Part shown: positions 8,980 through 18,481 of the stretch, piece after piece | Position numbering within the stretch: position 1 is the first letter of the stretch | How the letters are laid out: every line of letters begins with the position of its first letter | Assembly (NCBI GenBank): GCA_013373385.1 | Contig: JABXHX010000040.1 | Coordinates: 1 to 59,626, forward strand | Direction of reading: 5' to 3' | Length of the DNA stretch: 59,626 nt | Origin: Flavobacteriaceae bacterium | Lineage (GTDB): Bacteria > Bacteroidota > Bacteroidia > Flavobacteriales > Flavobacteriaceae | Program-made: the position numbers and the translations under genes | The notes under the pieces: generated by a model | Seen by the model: only the letters and a program-made list of their open reading frames with translations | What the model was told of the DNA's origin: nothing | Databases searched by the model: none

Positions 8980-9468
8980 ATGAGACACGGAAAGAAATTT
9001 AATCACTTAGGTAGAAAAACTGCACACAGAAAAGCAATGTTATCAAATATGGCTTGTTCTTTAATAGAGCACAAGCGTATTAACACAACAGAAGCTAAAG
9101 CAAAAGCATTGCGTAAGTTTGTAGAACCTTTAATTACTAAATCTAAAAGCGATACTACGCACAACAGACGTGTGGTATTTAGTTATCTTAGAAACAAGTA
9201 TGCTGTTACAGAATTATTCAAAGAAGTTTCTGTAAAAGTTGGTGAAAGACCAGGAGGTTATACTCGTATCATCAAATTAGGAAATCGTCAAGGAGATAAC
9301 GCTCCAATGGCAATGATTGAATTGGTAGATTATAACGAGTTGTACAACCCGAATGGTAAGAAAGCGAAGAAAACTACTCGTAGAGGTAGAAAGAAAGCAG
9401 CTCCTAAAACAGAAGAAGTAGCTACAGAAGCTACAGAAACTGAAACGCCAAAAGCATCAGAAGAATAA
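8980..9468 (+). CDS. rplQ: 50S ribosomal protein L17 with extended tail
   Basis: The product is 162 residues. The core begins [20 protein letters not shown] and includes [20 protein letters not shown]. After about residue 120 there is a lysine-rich then Glu/Thr-rich extension ([17 protein letters not shown]), common in Bacteroidota L17 and absent from the E. coli protein. It is the last gene of the ribosomal cluster and is followed by a strong terminator. Confidence 0.98.
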   Translation: MRHGKKFNHLGRKTAHRKAMLSNMACSLIEHKRINTTEAKAKALRKFVEPLITKSKSDTTHNRRVVFSYLRNKYAVTELFKEVSVKVGERPGGYTRIIKLGNRQGDNAPMAMIELVDYNELYNPNGKKAKKTTRRGRKKAAPKTEEVATEATETETPKASEE

Positions 9469-9490
9469 GATGATAATACATCATTTATAT

Positions 9491-9527
9491 AAAGGGATAA
9501 ACAGTACTGTTTATCCCTTTTTTTATA
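9491..9527 (+). terminator. intrinsic terminator of the ribosomal protein cluster
   Basis: AAAGGGATAAACAGT and ACTGTTTATCCCTTT form a perfect inverted repeat over 9491-9520, followed by a run of T. It lies 22 bases after the rplQ stop. Confidence 0.92.
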
Positions 9528-9568
9528 CAATTTTATAAACATCAAAATGATAATAATATTCTAATTAT

Positions 9569-9576
9569 TATTTTTG
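9569..9576 (+). promoter_or_regulatory. probable carA promoter -7 box
   Basis: TATTTTTG matches the Bacteroidota -7 consensus TAnnTTTG and lies 40 bases upstream of the carA ATG, after the preceding terminator. No clear -33 TTTG box was found at the usual spacing. Confidence 0.5.
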
Positions 9577-9615
9577 TAAGCAGAAAAGTCAACACAAGAA
9601 CACACAACCAATTAT

Positions 9616-10725
9616 ATGAAATATCAACAACAGAAAAAGGCCTTAGTTTTATTAGCAGACGGAACCATATTCTATGGAAAATCTATTGGAATAGATGGAA
9701 CTGCTACTGGAGAAATTTGTTTTAATACAGGAATGACAGGTTATCAAGAGGTATTTACAGATCCATCGTATTATGGACAACTAATGGTAACTACCAATGC
9801 ACATATTGGTAACTATGGCGTAAATGATGAAGAAATAGAATCTGAAGGAATCAAAATTGCAGGGTTAATTTGTAGAAATTTCAGTTTTACACATTCAAGA
9901 GTAGATTCTGATGGTAATTTAAAAGACTGGTTTATTAAGCACAACACCGTAGCAATTTCTGATGTAGACACCAGAGCTTTGGTGTCTTATATTAGAGATA
10001 ATGGTGCAATGAATGCAATCATTTCTACCGAAACAGAAAATATAGAAACCTTAAAAGAGCAGTTAGCTAAGGTGCCTGATATGAACGGATTGGAGCTTGC
10101 ATCAAAAGTTTCTACAAAAGAACCGTATTATGTCGGAAATGAAAACGCAACCTATAAAGTTTCTGCGTTAGATATTGGTATTAAAAAGAACATCTTAAGA
10201 AACTTAGTTAAAAGAGATGCTTACATAAAAGTATTTCCATACAACAGTAGCTTCGAAGAGATGAGTACTTTTAATCCTGATGGTTATTTTATCTCAAACG
10301 GCCCAGGAGATCCAGAGCCATTGACCGACGCACAAAATACAGCTAAAGAAATTATCAAAAGAGATTTGCCATTATTTGGTATTTGTTTAGGTCATCAAGT
10401 AATTGCATTGGCAAACGGAATTTCAACCTATAAAATGCACAATGGTCACAGAGGGATCAATCATCCTGTAAAAAATTTATTGACAGGTAAAGGAGAAATT
10501 ACTTCTCAAAACCACGGATTTGCAATCAATAGAGAAGAAACAGAAGCGCACCCAAATGTAGAAATTACACATGTGCATTTAAATGATCATACTGTTGCAG
10601 GAATTCAAATGAAAGATAAAAACTGTTTTTCAGTTCAATATCACCCTGAGGCAAGTCCAGGGCCACATGATGCAGAGTACTTATTCGATCAATTTATAGA
10701 GAATATTAAAAAGGCTAAAAACTGA
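9616..10725 (+). CDS. carA: carbamoyl-phosphate synthase small (glutaminase) chain
   Basis: The product is 369 residues. It hydrolyses glutamine and channels ammonia to CarB to make carbamoyl phosphate for pyrimidine and arginine synthesis. The N-terminal domain has GEICFNTGMTGYQEVFTDPSY. The C-terminal class I amidotransferase carries the catalytic triad: Cys257 in GICLGHQ, and His343 and Glu345 in QYHPEASPGP. carB is not in this window, so the subunits are not adjacent in this direction. It has its own promoter-like box and is followed by eno. Confidence 0.97.
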   Translation: MKYQQQKKALVLLADGTIFYGKSIGIDGTATGEICFNTGMTGYQEVFTDPSYYGQLMVTTNAHIGNYGVNDEEIESEGIKIAGLICRNFSFTHSRVDSDGNLKDWFIKHNTVAISDVDTRALVSYIRDNGAMNAIISTETENIETLKEQLAKVPDMNGLELASKVSTKEPYYVGNENATYKVSALDIGIKKNILRNLVKRDAYIKVFPYNSSFEEMSTFNPDGYFISNGPGDPEPLTDAQNTAKEIIKRDLPLFGICLGHQVIALANGISTYKMHNGHRGINHPVKNLLTGKGEITSQNHGFAINREETEAHPNVEITHVHLNDHTVAGIQMKDKNCFSVQYHPEASPGPHDAEYLFDQFIENIKKAKN

Positions 10726-10839
10726 AAACGTTTTCGTAATTAGGTACTGTAAAAAGGAGTAAAAGGAGTGTCTTTTTGTAACTTAGCAAAGTAAAAACAA
10801 CAATAGAACAGCTCTTTATTGAGCAATAAAAAAATAAAA

Positions 10840-12129
10840 ATGGGAATAATAGTAAGCGTTCATGCACGTCAAATTTTTGATTCAAGAGGGAACCCTACAG
10901 TAGAAGTAGATGTAGTGACAGAAAACGGAGTTTTAGGAAGAGCAGCAGTGCCTTCTGGTGCATCAACTGGTGAGCATGAAGCGGTAGAGTTACGCGATGG
11001 TGGAGATGCCTATATGGGTAAAGGTGTGTTAAAAGCAGTTGAAAATGTGAATAGCATTATTGCTCAAGAGTTGTTAGGGACTTCAGTTTTTGAACAAAAT
11101 CAAATTGATCAACGAATGATTGATTTAGATGGAACACCAAACAAGTCTCAATTAGGAGCCAACGCTATTTTAGGAGTTTCGTTAGCCGTTGCAAAAGCAG
11201 CAGCGAACGAACTAGGAATGCCTTTGTACAGATATGTTGGTGGAGTTTCTGCCAATACCTTACCAGTTCCTATGATGAATATTATCAACGGGGGCTCGCA
11301 TTCTGATGCACCAATTGCATTTCAAGAGTTTATGATAATGCCTGTAAAAGCAAATAACTTTACACACGCCTTACAAATGGGTTCTGAAGTGTTTCATCAT
11401 CTAAAAAAAGTATTACACGATAGAAACCTATCTACAGCAGTTGGAGACGAAGGAGGTTTTGCACCAACGTTAGATGGGACAGAAGATGCTATAGAAACAA
11501 TTGCTTTGGCAGTGAAAAATGCAGGCTATACTTTTGGTGATGAAATAAAAATTGCTTTAGACTGTGCTTCTGCCGAGTTTTATGTTGATGGAAAATACAA
11601 TTACAAAAAATTTGAAGGAGATGCTGGTGTTGTTAGAACTTCTCAAGAACAAGCAGATTATTTGGCAGAGTTGTGCCAAAAGTATCCGATTATTTCTATC
11701 GAGGATGGTATGGATGAAAACGATTGGGATGGTTGGAAATACTTGACTGAAAAAGTAGGAGCTAACGTACAATTAGTTGGCGATGATTTATTTGTAACGA
11801 ATGTTGAGCGTTTAGGGAAAGGAATTGAAAACGGAATAGCGAATTCAATTTTAATTAAAGTAAACCAAATTGGTACTTTAACAGAAACCATTGCAGCTGT
11901 GAATATGGCGCACAATGCAGGGTATACCTCAGTAATGTCGCACCGTTCTGGAGAAACCGAAGACAATACCATTGCAGATTTAGCTGTGGCATTGAACTGT
12001 GGGCAAATAAAAACAGGTTCTGCGTCTCGTTCAGATAGAATGGCGAAGTACAATCAATTGATTAGAATCGAAGAAGAGCTAGCAGCCATTGCTTATTTTC
12101 CGCAAGAAAAAGCGTTTAAAGTGCTGTAG
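10840..12129 (+). CDS. eno: enolase
   Basis: The product is 429 residues from the ATG at 10840. An upstream TTG at 10819 in the same frame would add seven residues not typical of the family, so it was not used. Enolase interconverts 2-phosphoglycerate and phosphoenolpyruvate in the cytoplasm. Visible signatures are [36 protein letters not shown], the metal-binding [14 protein letters not shown] and GDDLFVTN, and [17 protein letters not shown] with [10 protein letters not shown]. It is followed by a terminator. Confidence 0.98.
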   Translation: MGIIVSVHARQIFDSRGNPTVEVDVVTENGVLGRAAVPSGASTGEHEAVELRDGGDAYMGKGVLKAVENVNSIIAQELLGTSVFEQNQIDQRMIDLDGTPNKSQLGANAILGVSLAVAKAAANELGMPLYRYVGGVSANTLPVPMMNIINGGSHSDAPIAFQEFMIMPVKANNFTHALQMGSEVFHHLKKVLHDRNLSTAVGDEGGFAPTLDGTEDAIETIALAVKNAGYTFGDEIKIALDCASAEFYVDGKYNYKKFEGDAGVVRTSQEQADYLAELCQKYPIISIEDGMDENDWDGWKYLTEKVGANVQLVGDDLFVTNVERLGKGIENGIANSILIKVNQIGTLTETIAAVNMAHNAGYTSVMSHRSGETEDNTIADLAVALNCGQIKTGSASRSDRMAKYNQLIRIEEELAAIAYFPQEKAFKVL

Positions 12130-12150
12130 TACATAAAATAAATATTGAAG

Positions 12151-12183
12151 AAACCTTATGATTTTTATTATAAGGTTTTTTTA
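12151..12183 (+). terminator. intrinsic terminator after eno
   Basis: AAACCTTAT at 12151-12159 pairs with ATAAGGTTT at 12170-12178 and a T-run follows. It begins 22 bases after the enolase stop. Confidence 0.88.
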
Positions 12184-12302
12184 TGCTTAAAAATTAATTA
12201 AATATCTGTTTGGATAATAAAAATCTATATCTGCAAACTTTTAAAATCCTTTGAAAATTGGTATCTTCGCAATTCACTTCAACAAATTAAAATTCGATTA
12301 GA

Positions 12303-13589
12303 ATGTCAGATAAAGCAACATTACATATAGATGGAGAATCGTTTGATTTTCCGCTTATAAAAGGTACAGAAAATGAAACTGCTATAGATATTAAAGCGCT
12401 AAGAGCAGCTACAAATGGAGTAATTACCATTGATCCTGGTTATAAAAATACAGGTTCTTGTAAAAGTGCGATTACATTTTTAGACGGTGAAAAAGGAATT
12501 TTACGATATAGAGGATATGCTATAGAAGAACTGGCAGAAAAAGCCAGCTTTTTAGAAGTTGCTTATCTATTAATTTTTGGAGAATTACCAACAAAAGAAC
12601 AGTTAGAAAAGTTTCATACAGACATAAAATCTAAATGTATTGTAGATGAAGATGTAAAAAAGATTATAGATGCATTTCCAAAAAATGCACACCCAATGGG
12701 TATACTATCTTCATTAACCAGCGCATTGATAGCATTTAACCCATCATCTGTTAATGTAGACTCAGAAGAAGAGATGTATAGAGCCATCGTTAAAATTATG
12801 GCAAAATTCCCTGTGTTAGTAGCATGGGCTATGCGTAAGATTAAAGGCTTGCCGTTAGACTACGGAACAAAATCATTGGGCTATGTAGAAAATGTAATGA
12901 AAATGATGTTTGCATCACCAGATGAAGAATATGTAGTTAACCCTGTAATAAAAGACGCTTTAGACAAGTTGTTAATTTTACATGCAGACCACGAGCAAAA
13001 CTGTTCTACATCTACAGTAAGAATTGTAGGTTCTTCGCATGCAGGTTTATTTGCATCGCTTTCTGCCGGAATTTCTGCACTTTGGGGACCGTTGCACGGA
13101 GGAGCGAACCAAGCAGTATTAGAAATGTTAGAAGCCATTAAAGAAGATGGAGGAGACACGAAAAAATACATGGCAAAAGCCAAAGATAAAAACGATCCTT
13201 TCCGCTTGATGGGATTCGGACATAGAGTGTATAAAAACTTTGACCCTAGAGCAAGAATTATTAAAAAAGCTGCTGACGAAGTGTTGAACGATTTAGGAAT
13301 TGAAGATCCAATTTTAGACATTGCAAAAGGATTAGAACAAGAGGCTTTAAACGATCCGTATTTTGTTGAAAGAAAATTATATCCAAACGTAGATTTCTAT
13401 TCAGGAATTATTTATCGTGCAATGGGGATACCAGTAGAAATGTTTACCGTAATGTTTGCTTTAGGACGTTTACCAGGTTGGATTGCGCAATGGAGAGAAA
13501 TGCGTTTAGAAAAAGAGCCTATTGGTAGACCAAGACAGGTGTATGTTGGTGAGAACTTACGCTCCTTTGCAAGTATAGAAAACAGATAG
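12303..13589 (+). CDS. gltA: citrate synthase
   Basis: The product is 428 residues, typical of the hexameric type II bacterial enzyme that condenses acetyl-CoA with oxaloacetate. Motifs seen are the N-terminal DPGYKNTGSCKSAITFLDGEKG, HADHEQNCSTSTVR, LWGPLHGGANQAVLEML, and FGHRVYKNFDPRA with a catalytic His near residue 307, followed by YPNVDFYSGI with the catalytic Asp. A TATCTTCG box at 12262-12269 resembles a -7 element. The arginase gene starts 12 bases downstream, so the two may be co-transcribed. Confidence 0.97.
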   Translation: MSDKATLHIDGESFDFPLIKGTENETAIDIKALRAATNGVITIDPGYKNTGSCKSAITFLDGEKGILRYRGYAIEELAEKASFLEVAYLLIFGELPTKEQLEKFHTDIKSKCIVDEDVKKIIDAFPKNAHPMGILSSLTSALIAFNPSSVNVDSEEEMYRAIVKIMAKFPVLVAWAMRKIKGLPLDYGTKSLGYVENVMKMMFASPDEEYVVNPVIKDALDKLLILHADHEQNCSTSTVRIVGSSHAGLFASLSAGISALWGPLHGGANQAVLEMLEAIKEDGGDTKKYMAKAKDKNDPFRLMGFGHRVYKNFDPRARIIKKAADEVLNDLGIEDPILDIAKGLEQEALNDPYFVERKLYPNVDFYSGIIYRAMGIPVEMFTVMFALGRLPGWIAQWREMRLEKEPIGRPRQVYVGENLRSFASIENR

Positions 13590-13600
13590 AATTTAAGAAT

Positions 13601-14560
13601 ATGTTAGAAGCAATAAAATTAATTAAAAATAGGTCTGATATTGGTGCAGGAACCCGTGGTTCTGATATGGGAATTGATGCCATTGAAATAGCAGCAATTA
13701 ATAAACAGAACAATTATTTTGAGCAATTTGAATTTGTAGATGTTCTAACCGAAAATGAATCTATTTACAATAAAGTAAACAATTCTTTTGCAAAAAGAAT
13801 TGATAATGTATTAACACAGTGCGTGCGCTTAAGTAACCACGTAAAAGTTACTCTGCAAGAGCATCATTTTCCTATTGTACTGTCAGGCGATCATTCGTCT
13901 GCATTAGGAACAATTAGTGGAGTAAAAGCTGCCTATCCAAAAGAAAATGTTGGTGTTGTTTGGATAGATGCACATGCAGATATTCACTCTCCCTATACAT
14001 CACCTTCTGGGAATATTCACGGAATGCCCTTAGCAGCTGCTTTGTCTGAAGATAATTTAGAGTATCAGATTAATGAAGTTAACAGAGAAACATCTGAGTT
14101 GTGGGAGCGCATGAAAAACATAGGTATTTTAGGTCCAAAAATAGCTCCTGAAAATGTGGTTTATTTTGGGGTAAGAGATACCGAAGAACCAGAAGACAAA
14201 CAGATAGAAAAATTAAACATTAAGAATTATACAGTTTCTGAAATTCGATACAGAGGCTTAGAAAAATGTGTAAAAGAAGCCATAGAAAAACTAGCACATT
14301 GTGATGTGATTTATATTTCTTTTGATGTAGATTCAATGGATTGTGATATGATTTCTTATGGAACAGGAACCCCAGTAGCAAAAGGATTTGATCAGCAAGA
14401 GGTAACACAAATTATGCAACAATTTATTGAAGCTAAAAAAGTGGTTTGTGTAGAATTTGTAGAAGTTAATCCGTTGTTAGATTTAAAAGGAAATGTAATG
14501 GCAGAAACGGCTTTTGAAGTATTAGATAATGTTACTAAAACTATACGGAAAACACTTTAA
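13601..14560 (+). CDS. rocF: arginase (ureohydrolase family)
   Basis: The product is 319 residues. The family hydrolyses arginine to ornithine and urea at a binuclear manganese centre. Metal-site motifs are visible: GDHSSALGT near residue 95, WIDAHADIH near 124, and SFDVDSMD near 243. GAGTRGSDMG at the N-terminus and SPSGNIHGMPLAAAL are more arginase-like than agmatinase-like. It lies directly after gltA and upstream of a bidirectional terminator. A CtlX-type guanidino hydrolase is encoded about 4 kb away, suggesting arginine-related catabolism here. A related ureohydrolase substrate cannot be excluded. Confidence 0.88.
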   Translation: MLEAIKLIKNRSDIGAGTRGSDMGIDAIEIAAINKQNNYFEQFEFVDVLTENESIYNKVNNSFAKRIDNVLTQCVRLSNHVKVTLQEHHFPIVLSGDHSSALGTISGVKAAYPKENVGVVWIDAHADIHSPYTSPSGNIHGMPLAAALSEDNLEYQINEVNRETSELWERMKNIGILGPKIAPENVVYFGVRDTEEPEDKQIEKLNIKNYTVSEIRYRGLEKCVKEAIEKLAHCDVIYISFDVDSMDCDMISYGTGTPVAKGFDQQEVTQIMQQFIEAKKVVCVEFVEVNPLLDLKGNVMAETAFEVLDNVTKTIRKTL

Positions 14561-14581
14561 ATAAGTGAAAGTAATATAAAT

Positions 14582-14613
14582 AAAAAAGCGAACTGAAAAG
14601 TTCGCTTTTTTAT
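14582..14613. terminator. bidirectional intrinsic terminator
   Basis: AAAAAAGCGAACT and AGTTCGCTTTTTT form an A/T-flanked hairpin that can work on both strands. It ends the arginase transcript on + and overlaps the end of the TfoX-like remnant on -. Confidence 0.9.
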
Positions 14614-14930
14614 TTAGGATTTAAACTCATTACATAATCATAACTTTCATTTAGTAAAGAAACAATCAAGGCTTCATCTTTCCACAAGTGTTCAAGAATT
14701 AACACATAACCTTTCATTACAGCTCCGTATGATTTGTATAAAGTAGTGTTAAATTCTTAGAGATATTTTTCTTGAACTTCTTTAGAAAACCGAATGCCAA
14801 TTTCTCTGGCTTTATTAAATAAAGAAAACATATAACCGTTGGCAGAAGTATAGGGTATTGTTTTACCTTTGCGTTCAAATCTACTGCATTTTGCAACTAG
14901 GTTGTCATATACTTTTAAGTTTAGTACATG
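14610..14930 (-). pseudogene. TfoX/Sxy N-terminal-domain-like protein, degraded
   Basis: Reading the minus strand gives about 105 codons of clear protein: KVYDNLVAKCSRFERKGK, PYTSANGYMFSLFNKAREIG, a single TAA at 14757-14759, then EFNTTLYKSYGAVMKGYV and LLNESYDYVMSLNPK. This matches, from memory, small TfoX N-terminal-domain proteins of Bacteroidota. The TAA replaces a residue in the middle and no in-frame ATG precedes the conserved start, while an upstream in-frame stop is present. The gene is therefore broken twice. It lies in the 411-base gap between the arginase and the GH38 gene. Confidence 0.75.
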
Positions 14931-14971
14931 TTTTTTTGATTACTTGTCTAAGTAAAAGTTAATATTATTTT

Positions 14972-17900
14972 TTAGTTGAGTTGTAATAGAATAAATTTTG
15001 TTTCAAAGTGTTCAATTAATAAAGGTGCTTCTAATTTTTTTATTTTCTCTTCAAGTACATTTACCTCGGTTACTGAAACAATATTTTTATTTTGAAGTAA
15101 CTTAGTAACATCTAAGATTGCATGATCTCCTTCAGTCTCTCTAAGGTGTAAAATAATTCCTTTACCATCAGAAGAAGGTCTTGCATTTACTAATAACAAG
15201 TTTTTTTGCTGATTTAGATCAATAATTGTGTTAGATAAAGAAATATCTTTTTTTGCATTACCAAAATTAGCTCTTGCAATCATAGGAATCTTATTTTCTA
15301 CTCCAAAACGTGTTGCAAAAGACAAAGAATTATTAGTTGATGAAGTAAGATTATAACTCCAGTTTAGTTCACCTTCTTGACTTGCCCTAAAGTTTGTTGT
15401 CCAATAGTTATTTAACACCCATGAGTATATATGACTTTTTTTAGGTAAGTATTTATAATAGTATCTTCCAGTATTTATTTCTCCAAACTGAGCAAGAGGA
15501 ATATCGTTAGAAGAAAAAACAATTTGAGAATTGTTACCTATTACCGAAGCAAAATTCTGAATTGTATTCCAGTCAGAAGCGGTTCCTTCTAGTTGATTTT
15601 TTCCAGGATAAACAACCCCACCCTGTGCCTCAAAAGCAAGCTTACCTTTAGAAAAAGGAAAAGCAACATAGAGCCCTTCGGGGTTTGTATTTGCTAATTT
15701 AGTCATATTATACAAGAGTTTAATTTTTTTTGTATGATGATACATTCTTAGCTCAATTGTAACACCTTTTGAATCATCAGCACAATTAGGAAGCGTTCCT
15801 TTAAATATAACGCTTTTCCATATTTCGCCATCTTTTAATTGACTGAATTTGAAATTAGAAAGTTGAGTTAACTTTTTGTCTAAGGGTTTATATAAAGTAT
15901 CTCTATTTAGATATGTTAATCTTTCTAACTGTGTTCTATTATCTAGAGTTTCATAAATTAGATTTCCTAATTTATGCTTGCTATTTTTGTCTACCAACTC
16001 TTTATTTGTTTCTTTATCTATTAAACTAACAATCCCTTTTTGTTTTGAAGATATAACAACTTTGTAGTAGTTATTTTCAAAGACATTAGATGTTGTTTTT
16101 CTTTGTTGCTTTTTTTGTAATGGTGTATCTGTACTTATAATGAAGCAAGTTGTATATCCCATAGGTGGTACATCTTTTAACCAAAGAGCCCAATAACTAC
16201 CTTCGCTTCTGCTTTTAATAATTTGTGTGGGTATTTTATTGCCATTTTTATCAACAATTTGATATGCTTTATCAATAGGAAGAATATCGTGATCAATAAA
16301 TACTTCAGCTATACCAGAGCGTTTCCAATTTAAAGTGTTAAAAATAGTAATAGATGGTTTTTTTGTTTTTTTAATATAGGGTTCAATCAGCCCAATTACT
16401 TTTTCTCTAAGTAGATTAGACTGCTGATTAGCAGACCAAACGTAAGATAGTTTCTGTCTCCATTGGTTTATAGAATTTTCAGAATTAGGGTCTCTAATAC
16501 TTTCAGCAGCTCCAAAAGTGTGTTCGTCGTAGAACAATAAGTTATCGTAGCATTGATTTATTTCACTTAAAAGCTCACTTGAAACTTTTGCTCCTTTAGC
16601 TTGTGCCAAAGCTAAAAGTCCAGTGGTAGCAATCATATTAGAATGTGTTTTTCGAGATGTTTTTGTTTCGTTCATAGCAGAACCAAAACCATCTGTCCAC
16701 CAATCAGGCCAAGCTACTTTTTTTGTGCTTAGTTTTACACTATTACTTTTTTCTAAATGAATCATAAATTCACTAGCTAAAGAAAGTTTAAGTTTAGGCC
16801 ATTCGTATTTTTTATTCCATTCTTTTACAATATCACAAGCTTTTGTAGATGGAGGAGAGTTGTCTGTAACGTATCCCGAAAATTGTAGAGAAATACGATT
16901 TAAAGGATAGTTTTTTTCTTCTAGTTTAGCTAAGTATTGAGATAGGTTTTTTCCAAATACATCTATTTTACCAGATGTTAAACTAAGCTCATTGCCATGC
17001 ATATAATGCTCACTTCTATAAGCTAACAGCTTTTTGCCAGAAGGAGATTCCCACCAAAACGAAGTAGGTTTGTTAAAAGGAATTCTGGCACGATGACCGT
17101 GTTGCCCCATTGTTAAATATTTAACTCCAGTATTATAGTAATAGTCTATCAAACACCACCCAATTCCATTTACATCATTTTGCATTAATGTCTTTACGTT
17201 AATACCATGCTTCTTAAATTGGGTTAATGTTTTGGCTTGAATAGCCAATGCAGTTTCGTCTACTATTTCAGAAAAATTAAAAAACATTCCTGTTACTTCA
17301 ATCCTACCTTCTTTAATGCGTTTTAATAACCTGTTAATCTGTTGTTTAGGTCTGCTTTTTAGGTACTCTCTTACAGTCCAGGCAGCTTCGCAAGTCCATC
17401 TAAACTTAGCATTATCTGGATAATGGTCAGTTATATCACAATAATCTAAGGCATCATCTATATAGCGAAGATGTTCTGCTAAAATTTCAGATTGAGGCCT
17501 AGTATATCCAATATCAGTATGGCTGTGTTGAACAAGATGTATAGTCCACTCTTTAATGGGTTTTATGGTGACTAGTTTTTCTTGTGATTTTTTATTGATA
17601 ATTATTTTGGCATTTAGAGTTGTTGGTTTAAGTACTTTTGGAACTAAAAAATCAAATTCGTTTAACCCGGTTTTAAGATTAAATTTTTTCGTACGATCAT
17701 TAATAGAAATAGTTGTAGTAGATGGTTTTGCTAAATGAATAATATTAAAACGAAGAATATGAAAAAGTTGATTGTTTACTTTTTTTACAGCTTTAATTTG
17801 AGATACATTATACCCATCTTTTAAAGGTAGTTTGTAAGTCATAAACCAAGCATTTGAATGATTATCTACCCCATCAACTTTTATTTTAACAGATGCTCCT

Positions 17901-18379
17901 TTCTTAATCATTTCTGTTGGAATTGTTAAAACTGCATAGCCCATTTGATCATTATGCTTGTCAATCATAGATCGGTTTAATGTTAAACTACTTCCATTTA
18001 TCCCTTTTACTTTTATAAGTTCTTTTTTATTATCAATTGGACTAGAAAATGTTAACAAGTGTTTACCATTGGCAAATAATTTGAATTTTTGAGTATCTGG
18101 AAGCACATCAATTCCGTATAACCAAATAAAAGAAATGTTTTTCTTTTTATATGAAGTAGAAACCTTTTCTGTTTCCCATTCTATTGCAGGAAAGTTTTTA
18201 TTAGCTCTAGATAATAAGCTCTTTTGATTATTTGAATAAGGTGAGTGATAAGTAAAATTAAATCCAGAAATTTCTTTTTGAAATCCAACAAGATATTTAC
18301 TTTGAGTGTAGCTAATTGTACTAGCTATAAAAAAATAACTGAAAAAAAGCCATTTAAACCAATTGTTGTAGATACTCAT
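14972..18379 (-). CDS. secreted glycoside hydrolase family 38 (alpha-mannosidase-like)
   Basis: The product is 1135 residues with an N-terminal hydrophobic signal segment (WLFFSYFFIASTISYTQ). After a beta-rich region to about residue 275 comes the GH38 catalytic barrel: HLVQHSHTDIGYTRP with metal-ligand His285, and LMQNDVNGIGW with Asp402 as the likely nucleophile and metal ligand. A middle region and a large beta-sandwich C-terminal half follow, as in GH38 enzymes. The family cleaves alpha-mannosides with retention. It is monocistronic, with no SusC/SusD or sulfatase nearby. The exact linkage cannot be told from sequence alone. Confidence 0.85.
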   Translation of the reverse strand: MSIYNNWFKWLFFSYFFIASTISYTQSKYLVGFQKEISGFNFTYHSPYSNNQKSLLSRANKNFPAIEWETEKVSTSYKKKNISFIWLYGIDVLPDTQKFKLFANGKHLLTFSSPIDNKKELIKVKGINGSSLTLNRSMIDKHNDQMGYAVLTIPTEMIKKGASVKIKVDGVDNHSNAWFMTYKLPLKDGYNVSQIKAVKKVNNQLFHILRFNIIHLAKPSTTTISINDRTKKFNLKTGLNEFDFLVPKVLKPTTLNAKIIINKKSQEKLVTIKPIKEWTIHLVQHSHTDIGYTRPQSEILAEHLRYIDDALDYCDITDHYPDNAKFRWTCEAAWTVREYLKSRPKQQINRLLKRIKEGRIEVTGMFFNFSEIVDETALAIQAKTLTQFKKHGINVKTLMQNDVNGIGWCLIDYYYNTGVKYLTMGQHGHRARIPFNKPTSFWWESPSGKKLLAYRSEHYMHGNELSLTSGKIDVFGKNLSQYLAKLEEKNYPLNRISLQFSGYVTDNSPPSTKACDIVKEWNKKYEWPKLKLSLASEFMIHLEKSNSVKLSTKKVAWPDWWTDGFGSAMNETKTSRKTHSNMIATTGLLALAQAKGAKVSSELLSEINQCYDNLLFYDEHTFGAAESIRDPNSENSINQWRQKLSYVWSANQQSNLLREKVIGLIEPYIKKTKKPSITIFNTLNWKRSGIAEVFIDHDILPIDKAYQIVDKNGNKIPTQIIKSRSEGSYWALWLKDVPPMGYTTCFIISTDTPLQKKQQRKTTSNVFENNYYKVVISSKQKGIVSLIDKETNKELVDKNSKHKLGNLIYETLDNRTQLERLTYLNRDTLYKPLDKKLTQLSNFKFSQLKDGEIWKSVIFKGTLPNCADDSKGVTIELRMYHHTKKIKLLYNMTKLANTNPEGLYVAFPFSKGKLAFEAQGGVVYPGKNQLEGTASDWNTIQNFASVIGNNSQIVFSSNDIPLAQFGEINTGRYYYKYLPKKSHIYSWVLNNYWTTNFRASQEGELNWSYNLTSSTNNSLSFATRFGVENKIPMIARANFGNAKKDISLSNTIIDLNQQKNLLLVNARPSSDGKGIILHLRETEGDHAILDVTKLLQNKNIVSVTEVNVLEEKIKKLEAPLLIEHFETKFILLQLN

Positions 18380-18469
18380 AAGTACTTATATTTTAAAGAA
18401 GTTTTTGAAACCATATTTGAAGCTACCAAAGTTAATTAAAAAAAAAAGCTAAAAACAAGCCATGTTTAT

Positions 18470-18477
18470 TAATTTTG
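18470..18477 (+). promoter_or_regulatory. -7 box directly before ctlX
   Basis: TAATTTTG matches TAnnTTTG and ends four bases before the ctlX ATG at 18482. The expected transcription start would fall at or next to the start codon, so the mRNA could be leaderless. No obvious -33 box is seen. Confidence 0.45.
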
Positions 18478-18481
18478 TGCT

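Noticed and set aside
10819..10839. Upstream TTG start for enolase
   Set aside because: The extra residues (MSNKKIK) are not part of the enolase family start; ATG 10840 fits.
11658..12053. 131-codon frame antisense to eno
   Set aside because: A shadow of enolase codon structure; no independent evidence.
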